Shown: positions 37,168 to 49,286, numbered from the stretch's first letter. The stretch is DNA of 64,000 nucleotides from Marchantia polymorpha subsp. ruderalis (GCA_037833965.1 AP031353.1:11100501-11164500); one strand, 5' to 3'. Notes: a model not told the origin generated them from the sequence alone. Translations and numbers: made by a program.

Positions 37168-37270
37168 TTGACCGAGTTAGGGTCTCGTTGGAAAGAGCTC
37201 GACGCACTGATTCCAACGAGTCCAAGAACGCTTGGAACGGATGAGGACTTAGGGAGTTATCACTATTGGA
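37168..37270 (+). repeat. Shared LTR module, 5' LTR of C
   Basis: GAGTTAGGGTCTCGTTGGAAA, GAGCTCGACGCACTGATTC, CAACGAGTCCAAGAACGCTTG and GGGAGTTATCACTA. A single copy per C LTR, about 300 bp from the LTR start; family A LTRs have three. Confidence 0.78.
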
Positions 37271-37874
37271 AGATACGTAGACGTTCGCCTTCGGCGGAAG
37301 GAGTTCGCCACCGGCGGGAATTCCGCCTACGCGGAAGGGGGATCAAGTTTTGTCCTATGCGCGGACGAAGGAAGTTCGCCTGTGCACAGGCGAAGTAGGG
37401 TTTGGGGAGGCGCGAAGTCCGCCTACGCACAGGCGTTCGCCTGTGCACAGGCGCTTCGGCGTCGGCGGAAAATCCGCCTTGGGCCCTAGAAATGCGCCTT
37501 GTGAGGTAGAAAGTGTACGGCGCCTTCTGCGCCAGCGCGGCGCCGCGGACGAGCAAGAAGCCGCCAGAGTAATCAAATCCGTACGGACCATGCGGACGGG
37601 ACGGGTGGATGCGCTCTTGGACGGACGGAGTTGCGGCGGCGGAAGCGCCGACGAAGAGACAAGGAACGGACAGTCTGGACGGAGACGGCTGACCACGGTC
37701 AACGCCTTCCGCGCCAGCGCGACGCCGCGCACGGAATTCGCCTGCGCACAGGCGAGCGCCTGTGCACAGGAGGATGAAGTTCCGCGCCGGCGGAGAATCC
37801 GCCGAGGAGTCTGCCTGCGCACAGGCAGGAGTTGAACTTTTGTCCGACATGCGGACACACGCGTCGAGGCAGAA

Positions 37875-37995
37875 GGGGATTGGCCGAGGGGCGGTACGAA
37901 CAAGTGTACCGCGCAAGGCGGAAAACTCGCCTTCGGCGCTGCGCTCCCATGTCCGCGGGGTAATACGCTCGCGGAGTTCAAATCCGCCAATTCGA
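37875..37995 (+). other. tRNA-like segment with A-box- and B-box-like motifs
   Basis: TGGCCGAGGGGC at 37881-37892 resembles the internal A box of tRNA-Leu/Ser genes. GAGTTCAAATCC at 37974-37985 resembles a B box and sits in a T-arm-like hairpin (GCGGA-GTTCAAA-TCCGC). Between them is a strong hairpin GCGGTAC/GTACCGC. The acceptor stem does not pair well, so this is not a functional tRNA gene. It recurs in every family C LTR (about 17210-17330; 49050-49165; minus strand near 29950-30070 and 62365-62480). It could be a tRNA-derived relic or chance. Confidence 0.3.
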
Positions 37996-38113
37996 GCGTG
38001 AGAGTTTAATCGGCGACGGCGGAGCGTGAAGCCGCGCGTGAGAGCGGAGACCGTTCCAGCGTAGAGCCGGCGCGGCCATCAAGTGAGACGTCCTCCACGA
38101 GCAAGAGCCGACC

Positions 38114-41100
38114 ATGACCTTCGACCGGGCGGCGGAGAGCGTCCCATTCTTGAATTCGCGATTCCAATCTCTTGTGCGCGCTGCGCGCGTCCATCTGCTG
38201 GCTGCTAAACATTCTCGACGTCGCCGCACAGGGGATTTCTTGGTGATTGAGGGAGAAGTGAGTGCGCGTGATTTGGAATTGAGGGCGATTAGAGTTTGCC
38301 GAGAGAGAAAGGAACTCGAGCGGTGCGGAAGTAGAATGAGCGGGCGAGCGAACTCCAGGAACGCAATGACGAGACCGGGCAGATTGCGGATGGTGCCGCT
38401 TCGCCTACCACAGAACGGGCTGCGCGCTTTCGAGGAGCGCTTAATAGCAAGAAACCTCGATTTCTTGCTATGGGGATGGAACTACATCTGTGCGAACATG
38501 GTGCGCGAGTGGCTAGAGCCACAAGGACCACCCTCGCGCGGATTGCGTCCGCATGTTGATCGGTGGACAGTCCAAGATTGGGCGCAGGCATTGGGAAGAT
38601 GTGCCGGCATGCCAGGGCATCTCCTCTTCGACAGTGAGAGCATCAAGGTGACCAAGCAGGAAGAGGCGCAATTTGTGGAGCTGTTCAAGACCGGGAGGTC
38701 TACCAAGAATGGGTACAGGACCCGTGATTACAAGGATCGATTTCGCCGGACTTTGTCCGCGGCGCTGATGCAATTAATGCAGCCACACCGCGCCTGCTAC
38801 ATCACATTGTGGCAGGTCTCTTTTGTGGAGTGCGTCATCGAGGGAACTCCAATTCACTGGGCGAGCATCCTGCACAGGTGAATGCGACAGCACGCTTTTG
38901 AGGAGAAGGGGGGAACTCTAAACCATCTCTCTCCTTTCCTCATCAATTTTTATCGACAGCAGAATTGTTTGACAGCGGCGGAGCTTGAGCATTTTCCGCC
39001 GTTGTCCGTCGACCATCCCGGGAAGTATGTGCGGGAGAATGAGGTCGACACTGATGCAGAGGAGTCACCGACTTCTACCCCATCAAGGCGGAGGGACGAA
39101 GGGAGAAACACTCCTGCAGCACGAGTGCCGCGGAAGCGGCGATGGAGAGAAGAGTCCGAAGAGGAGCAGCATCAAGAACCCTCTGCTCCCATTCGACCGC
39201 GGCCGTTGTACGAGTCATACAGCCGGCCGAAGCAGAAGGCACGCAGACTGGTGTTACCAGCCAACAGTGCGGACACGGCGACGATTGCGACGGAGAAAGG
39301 AAGTGCGTCGCCAGAGAAGCATGAGGAAGCGCGGACGACCGCAGGAGCAACGGACCACGCTGCAGCCTCGACGGGCGTGAGGCCGCCTACGGGCCAAGGG
39401 ACTCCGGAGTTACCACGTGCGTTGCGGACAGGTGTTCCGTTTGCGCACAGACGAGACTCCGCGGACGGACGAGCCTCCGCGGACAGACGATCACAAGTGG
39501 ACGTAGATCTACGCTTACGCGTGGGAAGGAGCAGTCCGCCTGTGCACAGGCGCTCGCCTGTGCACAGGTCACCTCCACACGTGCCGCCTGTGCACAGGCA
39601 GGAATCACCCCCGTTCCAACGTAGGAAGGGGAAGGAGCCGGCGGAAGAGCCGCCTACGAGACACCGGCCCTCGGGGCCAGACCTTCCGGCGCACCACGCG
39701 CCGCAATTTGCGCCTTCGGCGCCAGGGCCTTCGAGCCGAGGAGATACGAGCAGGGAGTGTGCGGAGGCCACACTATCGGCGGGTAATCCGCCGGTAGATG
39801 CGCCTTCGGCGGTAGGGCCTCAGGGCCAAGGGACATCGGGCGAGCGGCCCCCGGCCATGTCGCCTTTGGCGATGGACATCCGCGGCGCTACGCCTGCGGC
39901 GGACAAGGCGCCGGCATTTGCGCCTGCGCACAGGCCAAGCACAGCCCCCGCGGACCGATCAAGGGAGCAGCAACAGACGGAGGAGCGGAGTGACTGTCCG
40001 CGGGATGAAATCTCGATGCGCGATGCGCAATCAAACCCCGCGCAGCCACCCTCCGCTCGATCGCCTTCGGCGGCGGGCGTCGGCGGCAGAGAGGACACGG
40101 TAGACGACCAACAAGCGAGCGGCGGGGATGCCGCACGGGCACATTCGCCTACCGCCTTAGACATTTTGGCGAAGAGCAGCGCGGCTGCAGCCGTGCCTTC
40201 GCAGGCAGCACACGTCGACGACGTGCAGCCCCACTCGGGTCAGTCGCCGACGCAATCAATGGCGACTGAAATTCTCCACTCGGATGATGACGACGGAGGC
40301 TCCACCGAAGAAATGTCAGGAGCAGAGGACACCGAGGAGGAGGAGGAGGAAATTGTTGGAGCGCCGGCGGCGGCGCTCTCTTAGCAGGTGATTCCGTTGC
40401 TGAGGTACTTGAATCGCAAAGTCGATAAATACGCCGACCCACTTCAGCCGGGATCTTACATCGAGTTAGTGCGCAGGCGGACTCGCACTAAAGTCCACAC
40501 CAGCAAGCTATTAGCTAGAGTGGACCAGGAGTTGAGGGAATTGAAGGAGAAGCATGAATGCTTGTGGGGTCAGTATAAACTTAATCAGAAATTCTACAAG
40601 TACTCCGAGAAGGTGAGGGATGGGAAACTTGAAGAGCTCACCAAGGAGCAGGTGAAGGTCACGGAAGCACTAATTTCTGAGCAGGCCCAGAATCGGATTT
40701 TGTCAGAGGAGCTCGTGCGACAGACGCGGTTGTTGGAACAATGTCAGCTCGCACGGCAGGCGGATGAAGAATTAATCCGCAGGTTGCAGTCAGAGTGTGG
40801 CGAATTGAGAGCGCAACGTGCTGAAGCCGAATCGCAATTAGTGATAATTGAAGAGGATCGCAGGAAGGAGGCGGATCGCACGAAGGTGGAGACGGCGAGG
40901 CGAGTCGCCCACTGTCTCAAGGGCTACGCCCACTGGGAAGTGAAGGCGCAGGAGAAACTCACACTGCGTGAGTTTGAATTGCGCGCAGCCGGGTTGTTGT
41001 CAGGCGACAGTAGGAGTCGGCGGAAGGTAGCAAAGAAGCTCGAAGCCTTTCTGTCGAAGGCACAGGATACCATGTCCGCCCTCGAAGGGGAGGTGTCCGC

Positions 41101-41239
41101 GGCGTTGCAGCGGTTGGGACTGCGCAGTCGAGCGGAAGATTGGCAGGGTAGGGAGTTAGTGCGCGGCAGTCGGCCGCGCAGGAGACGTAGTACAGGTTCC
41201 GCGGAGTGTAGTGTAGCGTGGTTCTGTGCAGGCGTGTAG
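38114..41239 (+). pseudogene. Broken copy of the LTR-encoded protein, 5' LTR of C
   Basis: Full-length homologue of the open frames in LTRs H, C-3' and I, starting MTFDRAAESVPFLNSRF. All segments are present: N-terminal domain, Pro/Arg-rich middle, acidic stretch and coiled coil. It is broken about twice. It is the most diverged of the family C copies, particularly in the N-terminal part and the first half of the coiled coil (about 40540-40690), while the sequence after that is nearly the same as in the 3' LTR. Confidence 0.85.
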
Positions 41240-41275
41240 CGTAGTGCAGTGTAGTGTTAGGTAGGACTTAGAAGG

Positions 41276-41284
41276 TATAAAATA
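41276..41284 (+). promoter_or_regulatory. TATA box, 5' LTR of C
   Basis: TATAAAATA, 37 bp after the LTR frame. It is followed at 41288-41304 by CCAGGC-GTTTT-GCCTGG, a perfect 6-bp stem that would lie near the transcription start. This is the likely promoter of the genomic RNA, placing the LTR frame in U3. Confidence 0.65.
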
Positions 41285-41590
41285 GTTCCAGGCGTTTTGC
41301 CTGGGGTTCTTTCCCATCAGAAGTATAGATCAGGAACCCATTTCCTTTGCGTGTTTGTGTCCTTGAGTTCTGTCACCACGCACGAGGAGTTACAACTTAG
41401 CGTTCCGCATTTTGTAGCTGAAGGCCTTCGGCCGAATGTTCAGAGCTAGTCCATTGGTTAGAGACTTGAGTAGTTCGGATCTGCACCTGCGGGTGACTGC
41501 CGATGCTCAGAGCCAGTGACTAGTTAGATACTTGAACAGTTTTGCCCCTACACCTTCGAGTGTTTCTTTCTGATTGTACGCCTTGGGATT

Positions 41591-42149
41591 TTTCCCCTGA
41601 ATGCCAAAGTGAAGTTTTGCTACTTCGTGTAAGCCTTGGTTGTAAATTCAGGTTACGCTGCAGCAGGTGCCTTGAGGGTAACCCCTGTAGTATTTCTGGG
41701 AATGACAAGTGCCTGAGAATTCAAACTCTTCAATAGACTGTTGTTGTGTTACTGGAATGTTTCACAGTGAGTCCTTCAGTGTGGACCTGTGTTCTCTGCG
41801 CGTTTTGTGAGTTGAGAGTGTTGTTCACCGCGTCTGAGTGACTTCGATCCGAAGTAGGTAGTCCAAACCGGGTTTCCTACACTAGCAGCAAGCTAGTGGA
41901 AGCGTTGTAAAAGCCGGAGTTGGAAGTCACTGCCCGCAGCTTTGCCGAGTGTGCTCTCGAGAGACTTTCCCCCCTGAAATCTTGAGTAGAGGTCCTAACG
42001 GATCTCTGAGTTGTGTTTCTGTAGTTTCAGGTGTGTGTGTGTGTGTGTTACGCTGCACTGTGCGACCTCCGAGTGCGCTCCGAGTGGACACTTGCAGTAT
42101 TTCTGGGAGTGACAGTTGCCTGAGAATTCAAACTCCTCAATAGTCTGTT
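41591..42149 (+). repeat. Diverged direct duplication inside R/U5
   Basis: Two related units, about 41591-41742 and 41967-42149. Both carry a TTCCCCYTGAA-like start, GTTACGCTGCA, GTATTTCTGGGARTGACA, GCCTGAGAATTCAAACTC and TCAATAG(A/T)CTGTT. The second also has the (GT)n run. The same arrangement is present in the other family C LTRs, so the duplication is ancestral. Confidence 0.75.
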
Positions 42150-42268
42150 AAAACGTGACACTTTGTACCCTGTGTGTTCCTCTGTCCCTGTGGGTTCGAC
42201 CTTTCTACCACTATATTGCAGTTTTAGCCTTTAGTGGGTTATTACATAAGAAGCCGACAACTTCTTTT

Positions 42269-42286
42269 TGGCGCCGCTGCCGGGGA
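42269..42286 (+). other. Primer-binding site of element C
   Basis: TGGCGCCGCTGCCGGGGA. The first 13 bases differ by one from TGGCGCCGTTGCC, the plant tRNA-Asp-type PBS familiar from Athila-like elements. Confidence 0.8.
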
Positions 42287-42332
42287 CAGTTGCGTCAACA
42301 CCGGGGTTTTTACGAGCAGCCATGCTCGGTGA

Positions 42333-45161
42333 ATGTCGACTGGGGCTAGCGGGAGCAACCTAAGTGCTAGAGCTGTCCGCAAGTTCCGACGAGATTCAGA
42401 GAAGGCCGTGGAAGAGACACGGCGTCAAAACAAGAAAACACCAAAAAGAGTACCTAAGCCTAGTTCGGCCGACATCCTTGGGGAACCTGCCCCCGGCGAC
42501 TCGGAACCAAACTTGGTGCTTACAGTTCTACTAGATATTCCTTGCACGGACCCGCCTAGTGAAGTAGAACCGACCGCCCGAGAACCGTCGACAGACACAC
42601 CGATGGCGGACGGACAAGCCAATGTGCGGCTACCTCAGCCGATTACTAAACATTCCTACCCGAAGTACAAAGGGAGTGGGGATGACGACGATGCAGATTC
42701 ATACATCAAGTTGTTCGAATCGGTGTCTATTGCCAATCGCGAGATCGCAGACGACGACCGACTAAGGATCTTTCCAAGCCTTCTGCGGAAGAAAGCGAGG
42801 AGTTGGTACAATCACGAGAGCATCGATCCGACTGGGTTGACAACATGGGCCCAGCTGAAGGAGAAGTTCCTTCGCCGCTTTCGCGAGCTCGGCTACGACA
42901 GCCGGGTTTTGACAAAGTTACGTAATTTGCAGCGAGAGAAGAAGGAGAGTCTGCGTGACTACACTGAGAGATTTCTGGACCTCCTCGACAGAATACCGAA
43001 AACAGGACCAGGGTCCCCTTTCTCGGTACAACAAGCTGTGGATTGGTACGTGACCGGTTTAACTCGGGAGATGGAGACTTTTTGCCGACGCAGCAAGTGC
43101 GACACTATTGAGGATGTGATTGCATCGGCAGAAGCCTTCGAAACTTCCACTCTCAACCGAAGAGGGAGAGAGAGACGGGAGTCGAAGGAGCGAAAACCGA
43201 AGGGAGGGCGAAGACGACGTAGAGGTACAACTCCGTCATCGGAGGAATCGTCTTCGGACGAGAACCGTTCCTCATCCGAAGAAGAGGAAACCTCATCGTC
43301 GGAGGAGGAGAAGAAGAGAAGGAAGCATGGGTCAGCAAAGAAAAAGGGCATCCGACGAGTGACTACGGACAGAGCGCCGTGAGATATAGCTTCGAAGATG
43401 GAGACCCTTGTGAAGGACTTCGCCGATCTCAAGGTTCAAGTGGTAGGCGGGCATGATCGCCGAAAATCACCCGGGAGAGTGCGAGCGAACTTATGGTGTA
43501 CTACGTGCGGGGCGGTGGGACATGCAAACACCGAGTGCCTTACCAACCGTCCGTCATATCCAGTCAACGCAGTAGAGTGGGCACAACCGTACTATGGAGA
43601 GCACCCTCAGTACTATGGAGAGGCTAGCGAAGAGACAGCCTACGCCGTCCAGTCGGTTCCTACCCCTCCTGCAGTTTCAGCAATGCAAGTCCCACGATAT
43701 ATTCCGGTGGATCGGGCCACTACGGTACCCGTGAGGCGGAGAGCACCTCCAGGGACGTTTGACCCACCGCCACCGCGAGCTTGTTATAATTGCGGGGAAG
43801 TTGGGCACTTCTCACCGCAGTGTCCCCATCCAAAAAGGCGAAACGATTATGCTCCGACATGTAGTAATTGCAAGAAGATCGGGCATACTGCGCTAGAGTG
43901 TGATCAGCCACCAGTCCCTCGGCCAGCGGTACGATTTGTGAACACTCCTGCCAAGGAGGACGTCCAAGTTAACCAGGTCGAAGTAGGTTCAGACGGGGAT
44001 GACGAAGACGAAGAGTGGCCGGCTGAAGAGGTTATGTGCGCACGGGTCGAAACTCGTAGTTCCAAGAAATCGAAGGAGCAAGAGCGTGACACTCGCAAGC
44101 ACGAACAGAGAACCGACGACCGGACGGGAAAAGGAAAGGAGAAGACATCCAGCAAGTCCGACTTGCGACCTGCTCGGAAGTCTTCGGCTACGCGAGAGGC
44201 ACCAGCAGTGCGCCCCCAGACAGCAGTCGAGGACGAGCCAGTGCGCCTACTGAAACGGGACTATGCTCCGGATATCCGCAACGAGGTAGCCAACCTGTTG
44301 AAGGAAGCGATCCGCACTCACAAGGACCCACCGCGGCCAGACTTGACATCCTCCCTTGGGGCGAAGTTGGCAGCCACCGTGGAACCTCGCAGAGCGTCGC
44401 CGACCCCGGCGACCCAACGCGCCCACTATGACTTGGTCGAAGATCTCGGGAGTCGAAAAGTGAACATCACGTTCAAGCAGCTCTTGGAGGACAACAAGAC
44501 GTATCGGAGAATGTTGATGCTTTCGCTACGGCATCCGCGGAAGCCGCGCGCATCCACATCCTCTCAAGTATATCAAGTGGAGAGCGAAGACCAAGGGCCA
44601 CCAGAGATCGATGTGGAAATAGCAGGATGTTGTGTACGCAGGGTGCCAATCGACTCTGGATCAGGAGTCAACATAATGACGGAGGATACAGCGAGAGCCT
44701 TGGGGTTCAGTCAATACGAACCCTCGAAGCGTGTGTTGAGATTAGCGCATCAGACGCGGAGAATGCCTGCAGGTATGCTGCGCAATGTCAAGACAATCAT
44801 CGGGGGTGCGGACTTTCGGTTGACGTATATCATCCTTCAACCGATGATGAAGCAGGGCTATGACGTTCTGCTCGGGCGACCATGGCTATATGGCGCACAA
44901 GTCAGATGTGATTGGCGAAGGCATCGCCTTAAGTTTCCCCATCCTTCGGAACCGACCAAAACCATTACGGTGCCCTGGAATAGGGTCAGGCACGAAGGAG
45001 AGACCCCATCGACAAGTGCAGGTTACACATCGGGCGAGCACAGTGAGTCGACCGCGCGATCGGATTCCAGTGGTACCGAATCCGATTACTTCGTGGGATT
45101 CGTTGCCTGCTGTTCGGTGGGAGAAGAAGAAGAGCCGGAAGCTATTCAGCCGGAAGACGAA
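42333..45161 (+). mobile_element. Element C: gag and protease region
   Basis: Begins MSTGASGSNLSARAVRK. It has a capsid-like domain (YIKLFESVSIANREIADDDRL; ARSWYNHESID; LKEKFLRRFRELGYDSRVL), a Ser/Glu/Lys-rich segment, and three CCHC knuckles at about 43494-43538, 43783-43824 and 43860-43901. A linker of charged residues precedes a retropepsin with DSGSGVNIM near 44650, and the conserved RPWLYGAQVRCDWRR. It ends at the read-through UAG. It is a fossil with about one break. Gag would form the particle and package RNA. Confidence 0.92.
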
Positions 45162-45170
45162 TAGCAATTA
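45162..45170 (+). promoter_or_regulatory. Gag-pol read-through site of element C
   Basis: UAG CAA UUA, the exact tobamovirus leaky-stop context (CAR-YYA), between protease and RT in one continuous frame. The same motif is present in D (56264-56272) and, as UAG CAA CUA, in F (33450-33458). It would give a minor gag-pol product by read-through. Confidence 0.75.
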
Positions 45171-48005
45171 ACTGTGGGACTGGGAAGGAGTGAGACGAGT
45201 CACACCGAGGGCATTGTCGACCCTAGTGACTGTCACGAAGTACAACTCAGTCCCGGCAAGCGCTTGAAGGTATCAAGCGCAGTGAGAGGAGACGAGCTAA
45301 GGAAAGTACAGGCATTCCTTAGCCATTATGTCGACGTCTTCGCCTGGAAGATCGAAGACATGAAGGGGATACCTGCACGGTATGGGGAACACCGTATCGA
45401 TTTACTGGACGACTCAGTACCCATACGACAGCGCCAGTATCGCCTCAACCCAAAATACTCCTTGCTAGTTAAAGAGGAGATAGATAAGTACTTGAGCGCT
45501 GGTATTATTTACCCTGTGCTCAGCAGTGAGTGGGTGTCGCCGATTGTTATCGTACCCAAGAAGTTGACGGGTAAGATACGAGTGTGTCAGGATTTCCGGA
45601 AGTTGAATGCAGCAACACGCAAGGATCATCACCCGTTACCATTCACGGATGCCATTCTAGACCATGTTGCCGGACATGAATGTTATAGCTTCCTAGATGG
45701 GTTCTCAGGTTACAATCAGGTGTCTATCCGTGAACAGGACAAGGATAAAACTACGTTCACAACCGACTGGGGAACTTACGCATACCACAAGATGCCCTTC
45801 GGTCTGTGCAACGCGCCTGCCACCTTTCAACGGATGATGACCAATATCTTTCAGGAACAACTGAGGAAGTTCCTGGAAATATTCATAGATGACTTCTGTG
45901 TCTTTGGGAAGCGGTCTGAACACCTAAGTCACTTGAAGCAGACCTTCGATAAATGTAGAGAGAGGAGTTTATCACTGCATCCCGAGAAGTGCTTTTTCTT
46001 CATGACTAGTGGGATCTTGTTGGGTCATCGGGTCTCGGCAGACGGCATTGCGGTGGACGTCGAGAAGGTCAAGGTTATACTCGAGCTTGAGCCACCCACG
46101 AATCTAAGAGAGCTGCGAGCATTCCTGGGTCATGTGGGATACTACCGAAGATTCATACACCTGTATGCAATACTGGCGGCGGACCTGACCAAGTTGTTGA
46201 AGAAGGACGAGCCCTATGCTTGGGGTGCGAACCAGCAGTCAGCATTTGAGGCTCTTAAAGCGAAACTCATGACTGCTCCCGTACTAAGGAGTCCAGACTG
46301 GAATCGACCATTCCATGTTTACGTTGACACCTCGGCATTCGCCATCGGTGTAGTACTGAGTCAAAAGGATGACAACAAAAAGGACTACCCGATCTACTTC
46401 GCGAGCCGACAGCTGTCTCTAGCAGAGCGGAAGTACACCACGACGGAGAGAGAAGCGTTGGGGATGGTGTACTCCTGTAAAAAGTTCCGTCACTACCTAA
46501 TCTGCTACGAGTTTGTGTTCCATGTGGACCACTACGCATTGCAACACCTAGTCAAGAAAGCCGACCTATCCGGTCGGATCGCCAGGTGGGTGTTGTTACT
46601 ACAAGAGTTCACCTACACAGTCCAGACCAGGAAAGGGGTGCACCACAAAAATGCGGATTACTTGTCCCGATTATGGACACAGCCGACAGAGGAGGAACTG
46701 GTGGACGATTTTCCAGATGAAGAGTTATTTCAGTTGTCTGCAGGACATGAGTCCCGCTATGCCGACCTGTATCGATATCTGCTAACCCTCCAGTGTCCCG
46801 AAGGCATGGATTTGGAACAGCGAACTGTCTTTATTCATAAGGCAGGCCCGTACCAACTCCAGCAGGGGGTTTTGTTCAAGAAGATGGCAGATGAGCGCTT
46901 ATGCAGATGCCTGGAGGAATCAGAGGTACCAAGAATAGTGAGTGCGATGCATACAGAGGAGGCGGGTGGACACTATGCCACCAGGAACACGGTCACAAAG
47001 ATCCTAAATGCGGGGTATTGGTGGCCGACCATGTTTAAGGATGTTCTCGATTACATCCGCAAGTGCGACAGTTGCCAGAGGACGGGGAGACCGACGCCTA
47101 CAACACGCTGGCCCCTGACTCCCGTCATGCCTCTAGCACCTTTTGAAAAGTGGGGTATTGACTTTGTAGGGCCGATACAACCAGTGACTAGAAGTACACG
47201 AAGGCGCTACATTCTGGTAGCAACGGACTACGCCACCAAAATGGTAGAGGCCAGGGCCACCAGAAGGGATGATGCTGCCACAGTGGCAGCATTCTTGTTT
47301 GAGTCGATCATCACACGCTACGGATGTCCCTTAGAGCTAGTCAGCGACCGGGGCACGCATTTTCTGAATCAGATCATCGAAGATCTGACACGGTATTTCC
47401 ACATCAAGCACCGGAAGACTACTCCATACAATCCCAAGGCAAATGGACTGACGGAGAAGTCCAATGGTCTGCTGTGTAAAATACTACTCAAGGTCACGGT
47501 GAATCACGCTCACGACTGGGATACGAAGCTAGCAGCCGCTCTATGGGCGTACCGCACAGCTGAGAAGATCACGACCAAACAGACACCATACTTTCTGGTG
47601 TATGGGCAACACCCGATCCTCTCGATCGAATTTGAAGTACCCACCCAACGAACATTGGATTTGCAGAGGATGGGCGCAGAGGAGAGTCAGCTCTACAGGT
47701 TACAGGAGGTCACGCTGCTGGATGAGAGGAGACGAGACGCCGAAGATCGCACCAGGAAAATCCAGCTCCGCCGAAAGGAGAGATACGATAAAAAGATCAA
47801 ACCGGTACTCCTGCAGGCGGGTGATTTGGCATTGCTCTACGACAGCAGGCATGCCAGATTCCCAGGCAAACTGCACCTAAGGTGGATGGGACCTTACAGG
47901 GTTGTCGAAGTTTTCCCGAATGGATCCATCCAACTTGCGGACCTGGCCGGCGATTTGTTAGGCACCCGAGTAAACGGGTGGCGGTTGAAGAAATACCACA
48001 TGTGA
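45171..48005 (+). mobile_element. Element C: RT, RNase H and integrase region (open)
   Basis: Open from the read-through site to the stop. RT: KIRVCQDFRKLNAATRKDHH, MPFGLCNAPATFQRM, and the catalytic FIDDF at 45883-45897. RNase H: DTSAFAIGVVLSQ, TTTEREALGMVYSCKKFRHY, with HYALQHLVKKADLSGRIARW. Integrase: finger ending CDSCQRTG, then the D,D,E core with WGIDFVGP (about 47151), VSDRGTHFLN (about 47340) and TTPYNPKANGLTEKSNG. The tail is FPGKLHLRWMGPYRVVEVFPNG ending RVNGWRLKKYHM, without chromodomain. It looks whole. The family copies RNA into DNA and integrates it with 5-bp target duplications. Confidence 0.94.
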
Positions 48006-48029
48006 GTGTTCGCGTGGGCGCTCACAATT

Positions 48030-48040
48030 GAGGAGGGGGG
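48030..48040 (+). other. Polypurine tract of element C
   Basis: GAGGAGGGGGG two bases before the 3' LTR; identical to that of F. The preceding GTTCGCGTGGGCGCTCACAA is also shared with F. Confidence 0.85.
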
Positions 48041-48340
48041 CATGTGGTACCCCACTTTTGGCAATTTTGAGGAAATTAAAACATTTTTGGAAAACTGTAC
48101 CCTGGCAGCATTGTAAATAGCCTTCGGTACATCAAAACAGAGGGAATCCGGAAGATCGCGGGGATTCTCGAGGGATCTTGTAGAATCTGGGATTTGGGGT
48201 GCCGCAGTAAGGACAGGCACCACCCTCCCTGCGAGCTCTGCAGTTAGGATCTCTACGGCGCAAGGCGCAAAACCCGCCTTCGGAGGTTGCGTCCGCGGCT
48301 GTAGGGAAACCCTCCCTAATTAGGTCAACCCTCGGGCGCC

Positions 48341-48440
48341 TTGACCAAGTTAGGATCCCGTTGGAAAGAGCTCGACGCACTGATTCCAACGAGCCCAAGA
48401 ACGCTTGGAACGGACGAGGACTTAGGGAGTTATCGCTACT
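48341..48440 (+). repeat. Shared LTR module, 3' LTR of C
   Basis: Equivalent to 37168-37270, with the same GTTGGAAAGAGCTCG, TTCCAACGAG and GAGTTATCGCTA landmarks. Confidence 0.78.
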
Positions 48441-49286
48441 GGAAGAAACGGAGGCGGTCGCCTACGGCGGAAGGAGTTCGCCACCGGCGCGAATTCCGCC
48501 TACGCGGAAGGGGGAATCAAGTTTTGTCCTATGCGCGGACGAAGGCGTTCGCCTGTGCACAGGCGAAGTAGGGTTAGGGAAGGCGCGAAGTCCGCCTACG
48601 CACAGGCGTTCGCCTGTGCACAGGCACTTCGGCGTCGGCGGAAAATCCGCCTTGGGCCCTAGAAATCCGCCTTGTGAGGTAGAAAGTGTACGGCGCCTTC
48701 CGCGCCAGCACGGCGCCGCGTACGTCGGGAGAGCCGCCAGAGTAATCAAATCGGTACGGACCGTGCGGACGGGAAGGGTGGATGCGCTCTTGGACGGACG
48801 GAGTTGCGGCGGCGGAAGCGCCGACGGAGAGACAAGGAACGGACAGACTGGACGGAGACGGCTGACCACGGTCAACGCCTTCCGCGCCAGCGCGACGTAG
48901 CGCACGGAATTCGCCTGCGCACAGGCGAACGCCTGTGCACAGGAGGATGAGGTTCCGTGCCGGCGGAGAATCCGCCGAGGCTCCTGCCTGCGCACAAGCA
49001 GGAGTTGAACTTTTGTCCGACATGCGGACACACGCGTCAAGGGAGAGGGGGATTGGCCGAGGGGCGGTACGAACAAGTGTACCGCGCAAGGCGGAAAACT
49101 CGCCTTCGGCGCTACGCCCCCATGTCCGCAGGGTAATACGCTCGCGGAGTTCAAATCCGCCAATTCGAGCGTGAGAGTTTAATCGACGACGGCGGAGCGT
49201 GAAGCCGCGCGTGAGAGCGAAGACCGTTCCAGCGTACAGCCGGCGCGGCCATCAAGTGAGACGTTCTTCACGACCAAGAGCCGACC

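Larger units (their letters stand above)
36868..42246 (+). repeat. 5' LTR of element C (5379 bp)
   Basis: Begins TGTGGTACCCC and ends GGTTATTACA; the PBS follows 22 bases later. Order within it: AT-rich start, shared module (37168-37270), palindrome-rich GC segment, tRNA-like segment (about 37875-37995), LTR frame (38114-41239, broken), TATA box, stem-loop, and an R/U5 of nearly 1 kb with an internal duplication and (GT)n. Confidence 0.92.

Noticed and set aside
47850-48005. Chromodomain at the integrase C-terminus
   Set aside because: The tail ends with a GPY-like segment and RVNGWRLKKYH; no aromatic-cage chromodomain follows.
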